Below, one piece after another: positions 54,046-64,000 of a stretch of 64,000 nt of DNA. The notes under the pieces are model-generated. The model ran no database searches. It saw only the letters and a program-made list of their open reading frames with translations, and was not told the origin of the DNA. Position numbers and translations under genes: made by a program. How positions within the stretch are numbered: position 1 is the first letter of the stretch; each line of letters begins with the position of its first letter. The DNA is from Arctopsyche grandis (taxonomy: Eukaryota; Arthropoda; Insecta; Trichoptera; Hydropsychidae): contig NC_135362.1 of assembly GCF_051622035.1 (NCBI RefSeq), positions 6,513,501-6,577,500 of the forward strand. The letters are read 5' to 3'.

Positions 54046-54935
54046 TAGGTATATATTATTTTCGTTCAGCACATTAAATCAGCGTGTTTATTTTTATTTC
54101 ATATTACGCCAGGAAACAATTTTAACATTTGATTTAAGAACAAGTAACTCTTTGCACACCACTTTCTCGGTGTACAATCCTGTGGTGTCACCCTAATGGT
54201 TTCTAAATCCAAAATCTAAAAATAATTCTCAAACTACATATATTTTCCAAAGAGCAGTTTGTGCAGAGATTCATGTAGACATGTTTTGAGATGCATGATA
54301 CAAGTCTCGAATTATAACACAAGATACTACGTAGTATGGCAATTTAATCACAAGTGAAGTTCAATAGAACAAACATGACTCAAGCTGCAGTAATAAAGAT
54401 TATTAAAAATTATGTTATTGTGGCGCATTTATATACTTAATATTATCACACTTCCTCTAACATTTTAACAATAGTGGTTATTTTTAATGTCATCTTGAAA
54501 TAAAAACCACTATCTTATAAATGCATGATATGAATTCATCCGTTTTCCTCTATAGTGGAGTTAGAATATTTACATTGCGAGTTTTATGTTTTTTCATTTA
54601 TTTAATGGTATAGTAATTAGTCATTAAGTGCTTTATTTATTAATATTTTTATGTTTATATTATACCATAGTTTTATATTTAAAAATAATTAATAAATAAA
54701 ATGTGTTTTAACCCTTTGAATGCTGAGCCCAAATCTGTTGTTTTCGTGCAAAGCTGATATTCTGTCAATGGAATACTGTTGTAGTAATTGTCCATAAACA
54801 GTGAATGGTCCAGCTTTTCCCTCCGTCAGTTTATGAACGACTTTATTTGAAATTAAGACTTTTTTTAAGTTTAAAATTTTTATATCGAAAAAAAATATGA
54901 AAATAAATATTATATTATCCAAAAAATAGTTTTTT
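54046..54935. other. No gene recognised
   Basis: AT-rich. An imperfect inverse pair (AATAGTGGTTATTTTTAATG / AATAAAAACCACTAT) lies at 54,470-54,512. The minus frame 54,689-55,006 overlaps the Merlin remnant antisense and is a shadow. Confidence 0.4.
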
Positions 54936-54942
54936 ATGATAG

Positions 54943-55077
54943 TGAAATACATATGCAAATTGTGGAAAATATGTGGATGCATGTTAAAAGAAAGATGAAG
55001 CGTCAATTTGGCACAACGCGTGCCCGTTTTGATTCATATTTAGATGAATTTGTATTGAACCACAAACGAATGCGTGT
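54943..55077 (+). pseudogene. Merlin-type (ISXO2-like) transposase C-terminal remnant
   Basis: The plus-strand frame reads EIHMQIVENMWMHVKRKM, then KRQFGTTRARFDSYLDEFV and stop at 55,075. This fits the conserved C-terminal block of IS1016/Merlin DDE transposases (H-(N/Q)-(V/I)E--W---K, then YL-EF). About 40 codons remain; the catalytic core upstream was not found. Not functional. Confidence 0.6.
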
Positions 55078-55324
55078 ATGTTCCATTCGCAATATGTGAA
55101 ATATTTCCGTACGCTGCCCAACCGTCCGAAATTATATGCGAAGCTGGCAGTATATGTCCGAGTATTTAATCAGGTAAAAGTCGAGTTAATTCAGGGCACG
55201 GCAATACTATTGGCATCGCAAAGAGTAGCCAATCACAGGAAGGAGCGGGTCGACCGAGCCTCGCTTCCGAGCCTAGTGGGTCCGCCCTGTCGAGAATTTT
55301 ACCAAAATTAAAACTATTATTATT

Positions 55325-55570
55325 ATGTTGCATAATGATAGAACGATCAGTGCACGCCGCCCAATCAGCGTGCGGCGCTCATCGTCCACTCAGAGAACCC
55401 GACTCGTTGACCAATAAAACCGCGTAAATACCTGTATGCGCTGAACGCCCAATATGTATACATATGGGCGCTATCGAACTATGATTCATTCGGAACCTGA
55501 CTACCGCCAGAAGAGCACCATTAAAGAACTGGAACCTACCTGATTGTTTTCTTGTACCTCGACTTGACTC
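55325..55570. other. GC-richer unassigned segment
   Basis: CGCCGCCCAATCAGCGTGCG and GCGCTGAACGCCCAATATG stand out from AT-rich neighbours. A run resembling an LTR end (CAATAAAACCGCG at 55,412, ACTGGAACCTACC) is present, but no TG/CA boundaries could be set. Confidence 0.3.
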
Positions 55571-55589
55571 CTCTTACCTTTGAATACTC

Positions 55590-55917
55590 TTCATTATATT
55601 AAAATTAAATTCGAATATCAAAATAAAATTATAATTATTATATTAATATTCAAATTAAATATTAAAAGTTAAAACAGAACATTTACAATTTAAATAAATT
55701 TTCGAGATTGATCTAAAATTAGATTATCATTGATGTTTTGAATTACAACAATGTTTTGAATTACGACAAAACGCATTTACAACCAGAGAAATATTATAAT
55801 TTCGAAAATTTATTTAAATTGTGAATGTTCTGTTTTAACTTTCTATATTTAATTTGAATTTTAATATATTAATTATAATTTTATTTTGATATTCGAATTT
55901 AATTTGAATATAATAAT
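55590..55917. mobile_element. Long inverted-repeat element, ~120-bp arms
   Basis: The left arm (AAATTCGAATATCAAAATAA, AAAGTTAAAACAGAACATTT, TTTAAATAAATTTTCGA) returns inverted at 55,797-55,915. The centre has ATGTTTTGAATTAC twice. There is no ORF; the frames at 55,873-56,083 are by-products. Confidence 0.75.
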
Positions 55918-56464
55918 AATAGTTTTGATTTTGATATTTAATTTAATTTTTATTTCGATATTTTGTACGTTACTGATTTCAACAAAGTTGGTCTGTGGTG
56001 CCCTTCGTTGGCTTGGTGCGTACACACCAATAAGCGAACATATTTTTTGCTGCATCTTATTGCAAATTAGTTGTAGAAACTAATATAAAAAACCTATTTT
56101 TGTAATGTTCGATTCATTGCCATTTAAAATATCACAATTTAACTCACGCGCTTCCCTTTGCCCGGGGTGTACGTACTTATCGTATACATATAAAGCAGAA
56201 ATTCGTTACATTATTTCTCATTTCCCTGTTTTTCTCCATAGTGAAACATTTAATAATTAATTAGTGTATTAAATATATAGCAGAAGTGTTGTAAATACTT
56301 ATATTTTAATACATATTATAATCAGTGTAATGTGAAATTGTAAATGCTAAATATTTCACCAAATGATAAGTTAATACATTAGTGAACAAAACTGCAGATT
56401 ATTTAAAGATCCTATACGATTCAATTGTGGACAAAAACCATTAGAATAAATGAAGAAATACAAA

Positions 56465-59400
56465 ATGGATCATTTTTGCGTTCCATGGCTGATCAGCGCT
56501 ACCATCATAATTCTATTTTCGACTTTTGAAGCCACTCAATACCTCCAGTGTCCAAAGATTAATTTGGAATGCATTTGCAAAATAGAGTTTTCACAAGTAT
56601 TGTGTAATACAAGTAAATATTTTTTCTTTACGCAAACTTAAATAAATTAATCTGAAAATAAATCAAATTCACATATGAAAGATGCTCATACAGAAGCAAT
56701 TGTTTTATGTGAATCATATAACATATGTAATTCTCAATCATCAATATTTATATTTTAGGTGATCTAAAAGGATATATATATTTTGCACTAAACAAAGAGA
56801 AAAACGAAATGGAAATAAGGTGTACAAATTTTGTTGATTATCCAATAGTTAATGATTTTAACTTCACATATCATTATACTCCTGAGATACTGCTTATAAA
56901 TAACTGCACCTTTCCAAAAAAATCTTTCACCGACACATTCAATGAGTATGCATTGAATATATCTAATTTAAATTTCAAAACGACCAGTGATATATCACAT
57001 TTCGACAAAACCTACTTGGAAGGCCTAGAAGGGCTGAAGATTATTCATATTAATGGGACAGGTCATGTGAACTTTCCTGACAATTTATTTGAAGGTATGG
57101 GGTATCTGGAAACATTAGAATTCCATGCCTCATCTATCAGTCTCCATTCTGGCGTATTCAGATCGACTCCCAATTTGGGTACAATGGATCTGAGTAAAAA
57201 CAATCTAGAAACACTGCCATCCGATTTATTTCGCAACATGTCAATGTTGATATATTTGGATTTAAGTTATAACAAATTCACACATCTGCCAGACAATCTC
57301 TTTTCCACCAATTATAAATTATTTGAATTTTTGATGAAATTCAATGGAAACTCTCTAGAGACTCTTCCCGACTATTTTTTGAGTAACTTGACTTCTCTTA
57401 CCAAAGTTCATCTACGACAAAGTCTTATTTATCGTGTTCCTAGTTCTTTATTTTTCGGATCAAAACTTATTGATTATGTAGACTTAGGTCATAATTGTTT
57501 AAAAGAAATTCCGCAAGATTTGTTTCGCGATCAAGGAGACATAAAAATTTTGTACCTAGATTCGAATGAAATATCTCATATCGCCAACGGAACGATACAA
57601 CGTTTAAAACTCCTGACATTCTTGAATTTTTATAATAATTCACTCACCAATATTACGCGGTGAGTGTTAAAAACCATGTAATATTTTATTATATATAAAT
57701 AAATGATGTTTTATGAATTTTTTAGGCACACCTTTAAGGGATTGGAATCTCTAATGACGCTATATTTAGGTTCAAACAAAATCAAGTATATTGACACCGA
57801 CGCTTTTTCATCTCTATCAAAATTAGAGATTCTCGATCTATCATTCAATCATTTGGGTCATAGCAATAGTGTTACAACATTCTTACAGAATTTTATTGGC
57901 CAAAATCATTTGAACATTTCCCTAAATTTAATTTTCAATTCGTTTTCGGGAATTTTGAGTATCAATACATTATTATTAGATCTGAAAAAAAAACAAACTG
58001 CAATTTTTACGGTAAGTTTTATAATATTATTTCATTCTTCCTATACATTGGTTTGGAATCGCTTGAGTTTGAATACAAATTATATCCTTCTATTTTTACT
58101 TTCTACATACGTATACGTAGTAACAATAGATGAAGTTTTGTAATCGTGCGAAAATTCGATTACTTATCGATACGACGTAATTTTTTTTTTCAATTTTTTA
58201 AGTAGACCGGATATGGTACCTCCTCTTATACATACATACATACATACATATGAAGTCTTCTTTTTTAAAAAAAATTTGGTTTCGATTATCTTCCAAACCG
58301 CTCAACGGATAAGTCTGATTTTTTTAATACAATAGAAATTATAAAATTTATATACTAATAATTTTAAAATATTTTTACCTGAACCGGAAGTAGTACTTTT
58401 ACTCTAGAGAATCAATTTTTTTATGCTTTTCTCAGAAACCTTTGTGAAGAACCTTTAGTATCGAACCTTTGTATTGAACTAAAATTTCATATCTAGAAAT
58501 TTAAGCTTAACACCAAGTTATATATAAACTTTGGTGAACACCAGTCATCGGGAATTTTTCTTCCACTTTTTTTTTTTGGCCACATAACCATGTGTGCTCT
58601 TCAATTCATGTGTATAAATTTATATCAATGTGATGCAAATAAAACAAATCATCTAATTTAGACCAAGAGTGGGATTTTTTCCTCTTAGAACTCTACGATT
58701 TTCCGGGGCCCAGAATTTTAGTTTCTCCAGGATAGTGGGATTGTGAATCTCTCCTCTAAGTAATTTTACGAAATGTTTCCCAAGAAATAAATCTCTTCTC
58801 TTTGCCAGGGAGTTGAAACCCAAAGATCCCAAGACAAAGGCACTAGGGAACAGATATGGATAAAATCCAAATGTCTTCAGATATAAAAATCTAAGGAATT
58901 TCCTTTGGACTCGTTCCAACATTAGAGAGTAACGAAGTTGATAGGGAGACCATATAATGGAGCCAAACTCGAGCACACTGCGAACTAATGTACAATATAA
59001 GAGACGAATGGCAGTGAGCCCTAGTTCGGACGAATTACGGATTACGATTCCAAGGATTTTTGTTGCCCTATCACAGATATTCTCAATGTGAATGTTGAAA
59101 CTCCAACTATTTTCGAAGACTATTCCCAGATCAGATATAAATAATTCTCTCTGAAGAAGAGAATCATGAAATTTATACGGATATTTAATAGGAGAACGAG
59201 AACGAGAGTAAGAAATGACCCGACACTTTAGGATATTGAAGGGAAGTTTATTAACATTAGCCCATTCATAAATAGAATTCAAATCCTCTTGCAAATAAAG
59301 AGCGTCAGGTAAATCAATTATTCTCTTATAGATTTTTAAGTCATCCGCATATAATAAAAATTTAGAATGGTGAATAGAAGATTGAATATCGTTGATAAAT

Positions 59401-62225
59401 ATTAGGAATAATAAAGCGCCAAGATTTGATCCTTGGGGAATCCCAGTAGTGGCAACATACTCATAAGAAAAGCAACTCCCAAACTTAACGAATTGACGTC
59501 GATCCTGTAAATAAGAAATAAAAAGACCAACAAGATTATAAGTAAATCCAATAAAACTTAATTTACTAACCAAAATTTTATGATCAACTTTATCAAACGC
59601 CTTCTCAAAATCAGTATATATTACATCCATTTGATTATTACAATCCAAAGTGCTGGTTATGTCATTAGAGAAACATAACAAGTTGGTAATAGCTGATCTG
59701 GCCGGACGAAAGCCATGCTGCTGATCAATGAGCATACTTTGAAAGTGATTAAAAATGTATCTGTGTAATATTACCTCAAACATTTTGGCTGGCGCTGACA
59801 AGATAGTTATTGGTCTGTAGTTCCTTACACAAGATTTATCGTCCTTCTTATGAATAGGAGTTACTTTAGAGCATTTCCATAAATTGGGGAATGAAGAGTT
59901 CCTTAGAATTAAATTAAAAATGAATTTTAAAGGTTCTAAGAGACTAACCTCACATCCTTTTAGGATGTAATTAGGGATGGAGTCAGGACCGAAAGAATAA
60001 ATATTTTTTAACTTTAGAAAGCCATATTTCAGATCGGAAGAGTCAAGATGATTAATCGCTAAAGTGGGGAAAGTAAATTCCGAGTCATTGGTAGGTTCCA
60101 TGGAATCAGTAGGATTATTGAAAACTGATTTAAAAAAGTCGGCAAATCCATTAGCAATGTTTTGATCACCCTCTAACAATCCAGAATCATTGTACATAAT
60201 GGTCGACTTTACACGATTTACACGTTTAGAATTGATGAAGTTCCAGAATTTCTTAGGGTTTTTAACTATGGAACTTTCACAATCAGCTACATAAACATTA
60301 TATGCATTATTAATTAATTTCTTAATTTCCGTACGTAAAATACGGAAATTATTTAAGATAAGAGGATTGTTATTTATGTTGATTTGCTGAATTTTTAATC
60401 TTTATATTTTGAAGCGGTCGCAAAACGCAATTGTCACATTGTTTAAACACCATTAATATGTGGAACCTAACACATTTATTAATCAAATAAATCCGTATTA
60501 ATTCAAGACCCTACCAACCAACCAAACAAACAAAATAATTCATTGTTTTTTTCTTTATTTTAGAAGACATATAACACAGACGTAAATATAAAAATTAATT
60601 TACAAAACAACGATATAAGCGAAATTGAATTCAATACAGAATATTTGAACGTCAGCTTGATGAAGAAAATTATAATTTTAATCGACGACAATCCACTGAA
60701 TTGTGACTGTAAATTATACGATTTATATATGTATGCAAATAATGAAAATGATATGCAAAAGGACTATTTCATATTAAGTGCCGAAATGAGTACGTGTTCT
60801 TCACCGGACATACTTTTTGATGCATATTTGACCAGTGTCGAAAAGACACTGTTTACTTGTCCGATCATGGATGAAAGTTGTCCCGATAAGTGTTATTGTT
60901 ATGAACGAGCCTACGATCGAAGTTTAATCATAAATTGCACCGCATCAAATCCTACTATACCAATCATGTTGCCGAACATCGAAGGGAAATTAAATTTCAC
61001 GGAATTCCACTTTGAGAACAATTCCTTGACGAAATTGTCGAATTTATTCGCGAATAAAAAATTACTCAACCAAATAAAGAGATTATTTATATCCAACAAC
61101 AACATTACGACCATAGCCATTGAAGACATTCCAAATCAAATAGAGGTAATTCAAACTATTTGAATAACACATGTCAAGTATGTAATATACAATAGAAAAG
61201 CAGACTACTGCGGTATCCTGATGTTCAGATCAATTTAAATTAAATTTCATCGGATATTTTCAGATTTTGGACTTGAGGAATAATAAATTGTCTTTTATAA
61301 ATCCTTCGGTTTTAAGTGTTTTGAACAAGTCTAAAACACTAAGAACGATAATGCTTTCAGGAAACGACATTGCTTGCGATTGCGAAAACGAAAATTTTAT
61401 ATGGTTTATTCGAGATAATTCAAAAATGGTAAGTATACACTTAGATTACTAAAATTACAAATCTAATGACTTGAATGATTTTTAATTTAATGTATTATAT
61501 AATTTCAGATTCCAGATTCTAATTCATTGAAATGTTTAGATGGAACTTTGATATCGAAGTCAAATGTGTGTGTAACGAGTCATACCACATCCTTAAGCAT
61601 TGGCCTCACTATGATAGCTGTTCTGCTGTTTATATTACCCATCGTTTATTACAAATACCAACGAGAGATTAAAGTATGGTTGTTCTCGAAGGGTTTCCTG
61701 CTTTGGTTTGTCTCCGAGACAGAACTCGACGAAGACAAAATCTACGATGCATTCATTTCGTTCTCACATAAAGACGATCACTTCGTCGTGAACGAACTTG
61801 TACCGAATCTAGAACACGGATCACTGCCTTTCAATTTATGCTTGCACATGAGGGACTGGGTCGTTGGTGAATTCATTCCAATCCAAATTTGCAGATCTGT
61901 CCAAGAATCGAGAAGAACTGTGATTGTGTTGTCCCCGAACTTTATGACATCCGTTTGGGGTATAATGGAGTTCAAGGTTGCTCATAAGCAAGCCATAGAG
62001 GAGGGTAGAGCGAGGTTAATTATTATTTTGTATGGAGAAATCAATGTGGCCGAGATTTTGGATCCAGATTTGAAAGCCTACGTAACTATGAACACTTATG
62101 TGAAATGGGGCGATCCATTGTTTTGGAAGAAACTCAGGTATGCACTTCCTCATCGTCGTAGAACTAATAATGTACTACCGATACAACAAAGAAATCTTTT
62201 CAATGAATTAGATACGTCCGTTTAG
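56465..62225 (+). CDS. Toll-type receptor, copy 2
   Basis: Six exons: 56465-56612, 56759-57659, 57726-58011, 60564-61145, 61264-61428, 61509-62225; 932 codons. The ATG matches the start of copy 1; an in-frame ATG five codons upstream (56,450) has no counterpart there. Signal peptide MDHFCVPWLISATIIILFS, LRRs, NPLNCDCKLYDLYMY, CPDKCYCYERAYDRS, transmembrane helix (about 725-741) and TIR from about residue 771 (YDAFISFSHKD, RDWVVGE, FW). Compared with copy 1 it lacks exactly 144 bp (48 residues, two LRRs) in exon 2 at the junction after STPNL (57,176). Only 5 of the last 232 residues differ. Intron 3 carries an antisense LINE of about 1.8 kb. No inactivating change was seen. Confidence 0.92.
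58568..60376 (-). mobile_element. 5'-truncated Jockey/CR1-group LINE in Toll copy-2 intron 3
   Basis: Minus-strand element ending in a poly(A) of about 11 (58,567-58,578 read as T) and truncated upstream near 60,376, where sequence shared with copy-1 intron 3 (GCTGAATTTTTAAT) resumes. It is antisense to the receptor. A target duplication was not identified. Confidence 0.8.
58653..60376 (-). CDS. LINE reverse transcriptase, N-terminally truncated
   Basis: The minus frame is open from about 60,376 to a TAG at 58,653, about 570 codons; the first internal ATG is at 60,197. Reverse-transcriptase motifs in order: LWKCSKVTPIHKKDD, VRNYRPITILS, QQHGFRPARSAITNL, YTDFEKAFDKVDH, GIPQGSNLGALLFLIFINDI, FLLYADDLKIY. 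The C-terminal region has QLRYSLMLERVQRKFLRFLY. The YADD active site is intact. The endonuclease domain is missing. The order and motifs fit the Jockey/CR1/L2 group of LINEs; the exact clade is not decided. It has an unusually long open frame with no stops, so it inserted recently, but without its 5' part it cannot be autonomous. Confidence 0.88.
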
Positions 62226-62395
62226 CAGTAGAAATATTCGATCCATACCAAATAATATGTGCACATGTGTGAAATATTGTGTGTGACAAAAAACCGACAA
62301 CTAGACCGATCATCTCCGGCTCACACACTAACCCAGCAATCACACACACTATTTTAAAATATCACGTTTGAAAAATAGCACGTCGAAGTTATTCG
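62226..62395. other. 3' flank of Toll copy 2
   Basis: Identity with copy 1 ends about 30 bp after the stop. CA-rich words (CACACACTAACC, ATCACACACAC) follow. Confidence 0.3.
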
Positions 62396-62399
62396 TTGA

Positions 62400-62565
62400 C
62401 CAAATTTTTTTTCCTACTACTGTATACTGTGAAAAATTCTTCAGTGTAATGCACTTCTTTAAAAATAAATATTTAAACAAGCTGACAGGTGTAAACTTCA
62501 AAGCAGCCATGCGGCTCGCATTGGAAGAAAGGAGTTTTGAGGAATTTCTATTTTTCATATTTTAA
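62400..62565 (+). pseudogene. hAT-type transposase C-terminal remnant
   Basis: The plus frame reads TTVYCEKFFSVMHFFKNKY, then LNKLTGVNFKAAMRLALEE and stop. This fits the C-terminal dimerisation block of hAT/ZBED-like proteins (CE--FS-M---K-K---RLT---L-A-LRLA). Only about 55 codons are left, with no upstream domain. It could instead be a 3' exon of a domesticated gene, but no acceptor was found. Confidence 0.5.
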
Positions 62566-62940
62566 AATAAATAAATATGTACTTAAATTTTCAAATGTCT
62601 TTTATTAAATGAATATATAAATTGATCTATTTTTTTAGCAAAAAAATTAGCTTTAATTTTTTTAATCACAACAAAAGCGAATTTTAGTGCAGCCACCAGA
62701 CCTTTCCATAGAACTGCCAATGTCAACAATGTTCACCACTGTTCTAGGCCACATCTAAAAGGGACATTTTGAATATTCTCAAATTATATGTTAAAAAAGA
62801 TTCCATCCGATCGCGCCCCCCATGTCGCAACTCCATGTCCACTATTCACTCCCTTGGGAGTGAATAGTGGACACTTGTGTCGTTTGATATTGCCGATAAA
62901 AATCAGCTCGATTTTGTCGTTATTTTTTTGTGATTTCTTT
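62566..62940. other. No gene recognised; short perfect hairpin
   Basis: At 62,837-62,872 GTCCACTATTCACTCCC is followed by TT and its exact inverse. Otherwise AT-rich. Confidence 0.6.
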
Positions 62941-62941
62941 A

Positions 62942-63148
62942 GAAGTTGCCAACTCACTATTAGATTTCGGTGGAACGCGAGCGAAATCATACACACTTTC
63001 AAATCAACTCACATATCTAGTGGCCAATGAGTATCAACCTCTTGAAAGGGCCGAAAAACAGCCCTGTAGAAGAACTGATGAGCAGCTCTCTGAAAGGAAC
63101 GAAGACCAACCACTGGAAAGGTTCAAAAAGCAGCCCTGCAAATCATAA
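62942..63148 (+). CDS. Candidate terminal exon, unknown protein
   Basis: A pyrimidine-rich acceptor TTTTTTGTGATTTCTTTAG precedes a 68-codon open frame ending at TAA (63,146-63,148). The sequence contains an internal repeat: QPLERAEKQPC and, 21 residues on, QPLERFKKQPC, with EQLSERNE between. It is Gln/Glu/Arg/Pro-rich and has no recognised family. No upstream exon could be linked. It may be the last exon of an unseen gene or a transposon remnant. Confidence 0.25.
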   Translation, partial: EVANSLLDFGGTRAKSYTLSNQLTYLVANEYQPLERAEKQPCRRTDEQLSERNEDQPLERFKKQPCKS

Positions 63149-63570
63149 ATATAAAGACACTACACGTAAGAAAAGAAAATTGCAATGTGGAGAGATATGC
63201 GATTAGTTAATTTTAGTCAAAAAGAAAACTTTGTAACAAATATTCATAACATTATCTGCGATGCATTAATTTCAGAAGTATCAAGAAGGAGCTCAATTTA
63301 TGATAGTTTACTTAAAGATTTTCAATTATTTTTTTAATTTTGAAATAAGTCAAATGTTTTGGAAGAATAATTTAAGAATAATAAAGAATGTGTTGAAAGA
63401 ATAATTTCAAAATATAAAAATGATATTGACACATATCAAAAGCGAAAATAAGACGAATCCTGTCGATAATTATAAATTATTAATTGTTTCAACGTTTCCA
63501 AATGTTGAAACAATTTTAAGAATATTTATAACGCTTCCTATAGTACATATAAAATATTTGTACGCTACTG
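63149..63570. other. No gene recognised
   Basis: AT-rich. The word GTTTCAACGTTTCCAAATG / GTTGAAACAATTTTAAG near 63,487-63,520 is an imperfect inverse pair. The frame at 63,420-63,617 overlaps the SINE tail. Confidence 0.35.
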
Positions 63571-63574
63571 AACA

Positions 63575-64000
63575 TATTTATTTATTTACAAATATACCAG
63601 GAAGGCTTAACAGGTAAACCCCAAATGCGCCTTCCTGGTCCACATAATTATTACATAGATACATGTAAATCTAAAGAATAGCTGACATCTATGGTCAGAT
63701 ATTACAAACATCGTATTAATACGATAAATAACAATGAATAACTTTCATGTAACAATACGAATTTTTATATTCGATAAACAACCACAGATACATCTATGGT
63801 GAGCAATATGGCGAAACCTAAGATATAACAATAACTAAAGGTTCGCAACAGAAAATTGGGAAGGAAACGTCAATTTTTACAGGAATCGTTTCAATGAAAA
63901 TCAGAAAAATTGGCAAATTCTGATAAGAAACGATCGACCTTGACAAACCAAGGTCTGGCCAACAGCGAGACTTAGCGGGAATCGAACTCGTAACATCAAG
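63575..64000 (-). repeat. tRNA-derived SINE, minus strand, cut by the window edge
   Basis: On the minus strand, from the right edge: tRNA-like B box GAGTTCGATTCCCGC (63,970-63,984), GGCCAGACCTTGG, GATCGTTTCTTATCAGAA, TTTGCCAATTTTTCTGA, then a long middle. It ends with a hairpin tail (ACCAGGAAGGC...GCCTTCCTGGT, 63,596-63,641) and (AAAT)n. The A box would lie beyond position 64,000. This is the fullest copy of the family here. Confidence 0.78.

Larger units (their letters stand above)
56070..62250 (+). repeat. Tandem duplication unit 2 (Toll copy 2)
   Basis: Collinear with 45,355-52,255, starting at ATGTTCGATTCATTGCC (56,106). It lacks all three upstream transposons of unit 1. Its intron 3 contains a LINE instead. 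Confidence 0.8.

Noticed and set aside
62788..63030. 80-codon ORF
   Set aside because: It spans a perfect hairpin and the candidate acceptor and has no family resemblance. The other frame from 62,942 is the better candidate.
1..64000. CRISPR array, phage defence or bacterial operon
   Set aside because: Intron-containing animal genes, AT-rich eukaryotic repeats and no regularly spaced identical repeats with unique spacers.

Overview
This is AT-rich insect nuclear DNA. The evidence is short introns with GT/AG borders inside genes, two tandem Toll receptors, an insect-type XPC, and dense small transposons. I cannot fix the order. No rRNA genes, intact tRNA genes, CRISPR arrays or bacterial genes were seen.

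Region 1-32 kb is almost gene-free. It holds nested repeats: tRNA-derived SINEs, a solo LTR, Helitron-like elements, Tc1/mariner-, Harbinger- and hAT-type MITEs, long hairpins, and RTE and CR1/Jockey-type LINE remnants. Two short minus-strand segments look like first coding exons (19,902-19,989 and 29,579-29,591). Both end in phase 1, so they could be alternative starts of one long gene running leftwards. Two plus-strand candidates (7,645 and 12,885) are weaker.

Region 32.5-42.3 kb is the gene-dense core. A PPIL2-type U-box/cyclophilin gene on the minus strand (8 exons, 515 codons) is divergent from an XPC/Mus210 gene on the plus strand (10 exons, 1142 codons). About 1.6 kb of shared upstream DNA lies between them, now filled with repeats. 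XPC introns 4 and 7 carry hairpin MITEs and a head-to-tail pair of Helitron-like elements.

Region 42.3-45.3 kb holds a GC-rich, tandemly repeated, LTR-like block and another solo LTR.

Region 45.35-62.3 kb is a tandem duplication carrying two six-exon Toll receptors (987 and 932 aa). Both have a signal peptide, leucine-rich repeats, cysteine-flanked LRR ends, a transmembrane helix and a TIR domain. The 3' halves, introns included, are nearly identical, while the 5' halves have diverged. Copy 2 lacks exactly 144 bp (two LRRs) and carries an antisense LINE in intron 3. Copy 1 carries three transposons upstream that copy 2 lacks, and one insertion site is preserved empty in copy 2. Between the copies are a Merlin transposase remnant, an hAT-type MITE family and long inverted repeats.

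Region 62.3-64 kb holds an hAT transposase C-terminal remnant, a candidate 3' exon and a SINE cut by the window edge.

The Toll proteins would act in innate immunity or patterning, XPC in DNA damage recognition, and PPIL2 in the spliceosome or ubiquitin pathway. Nothing suggests that these three form one pathway.
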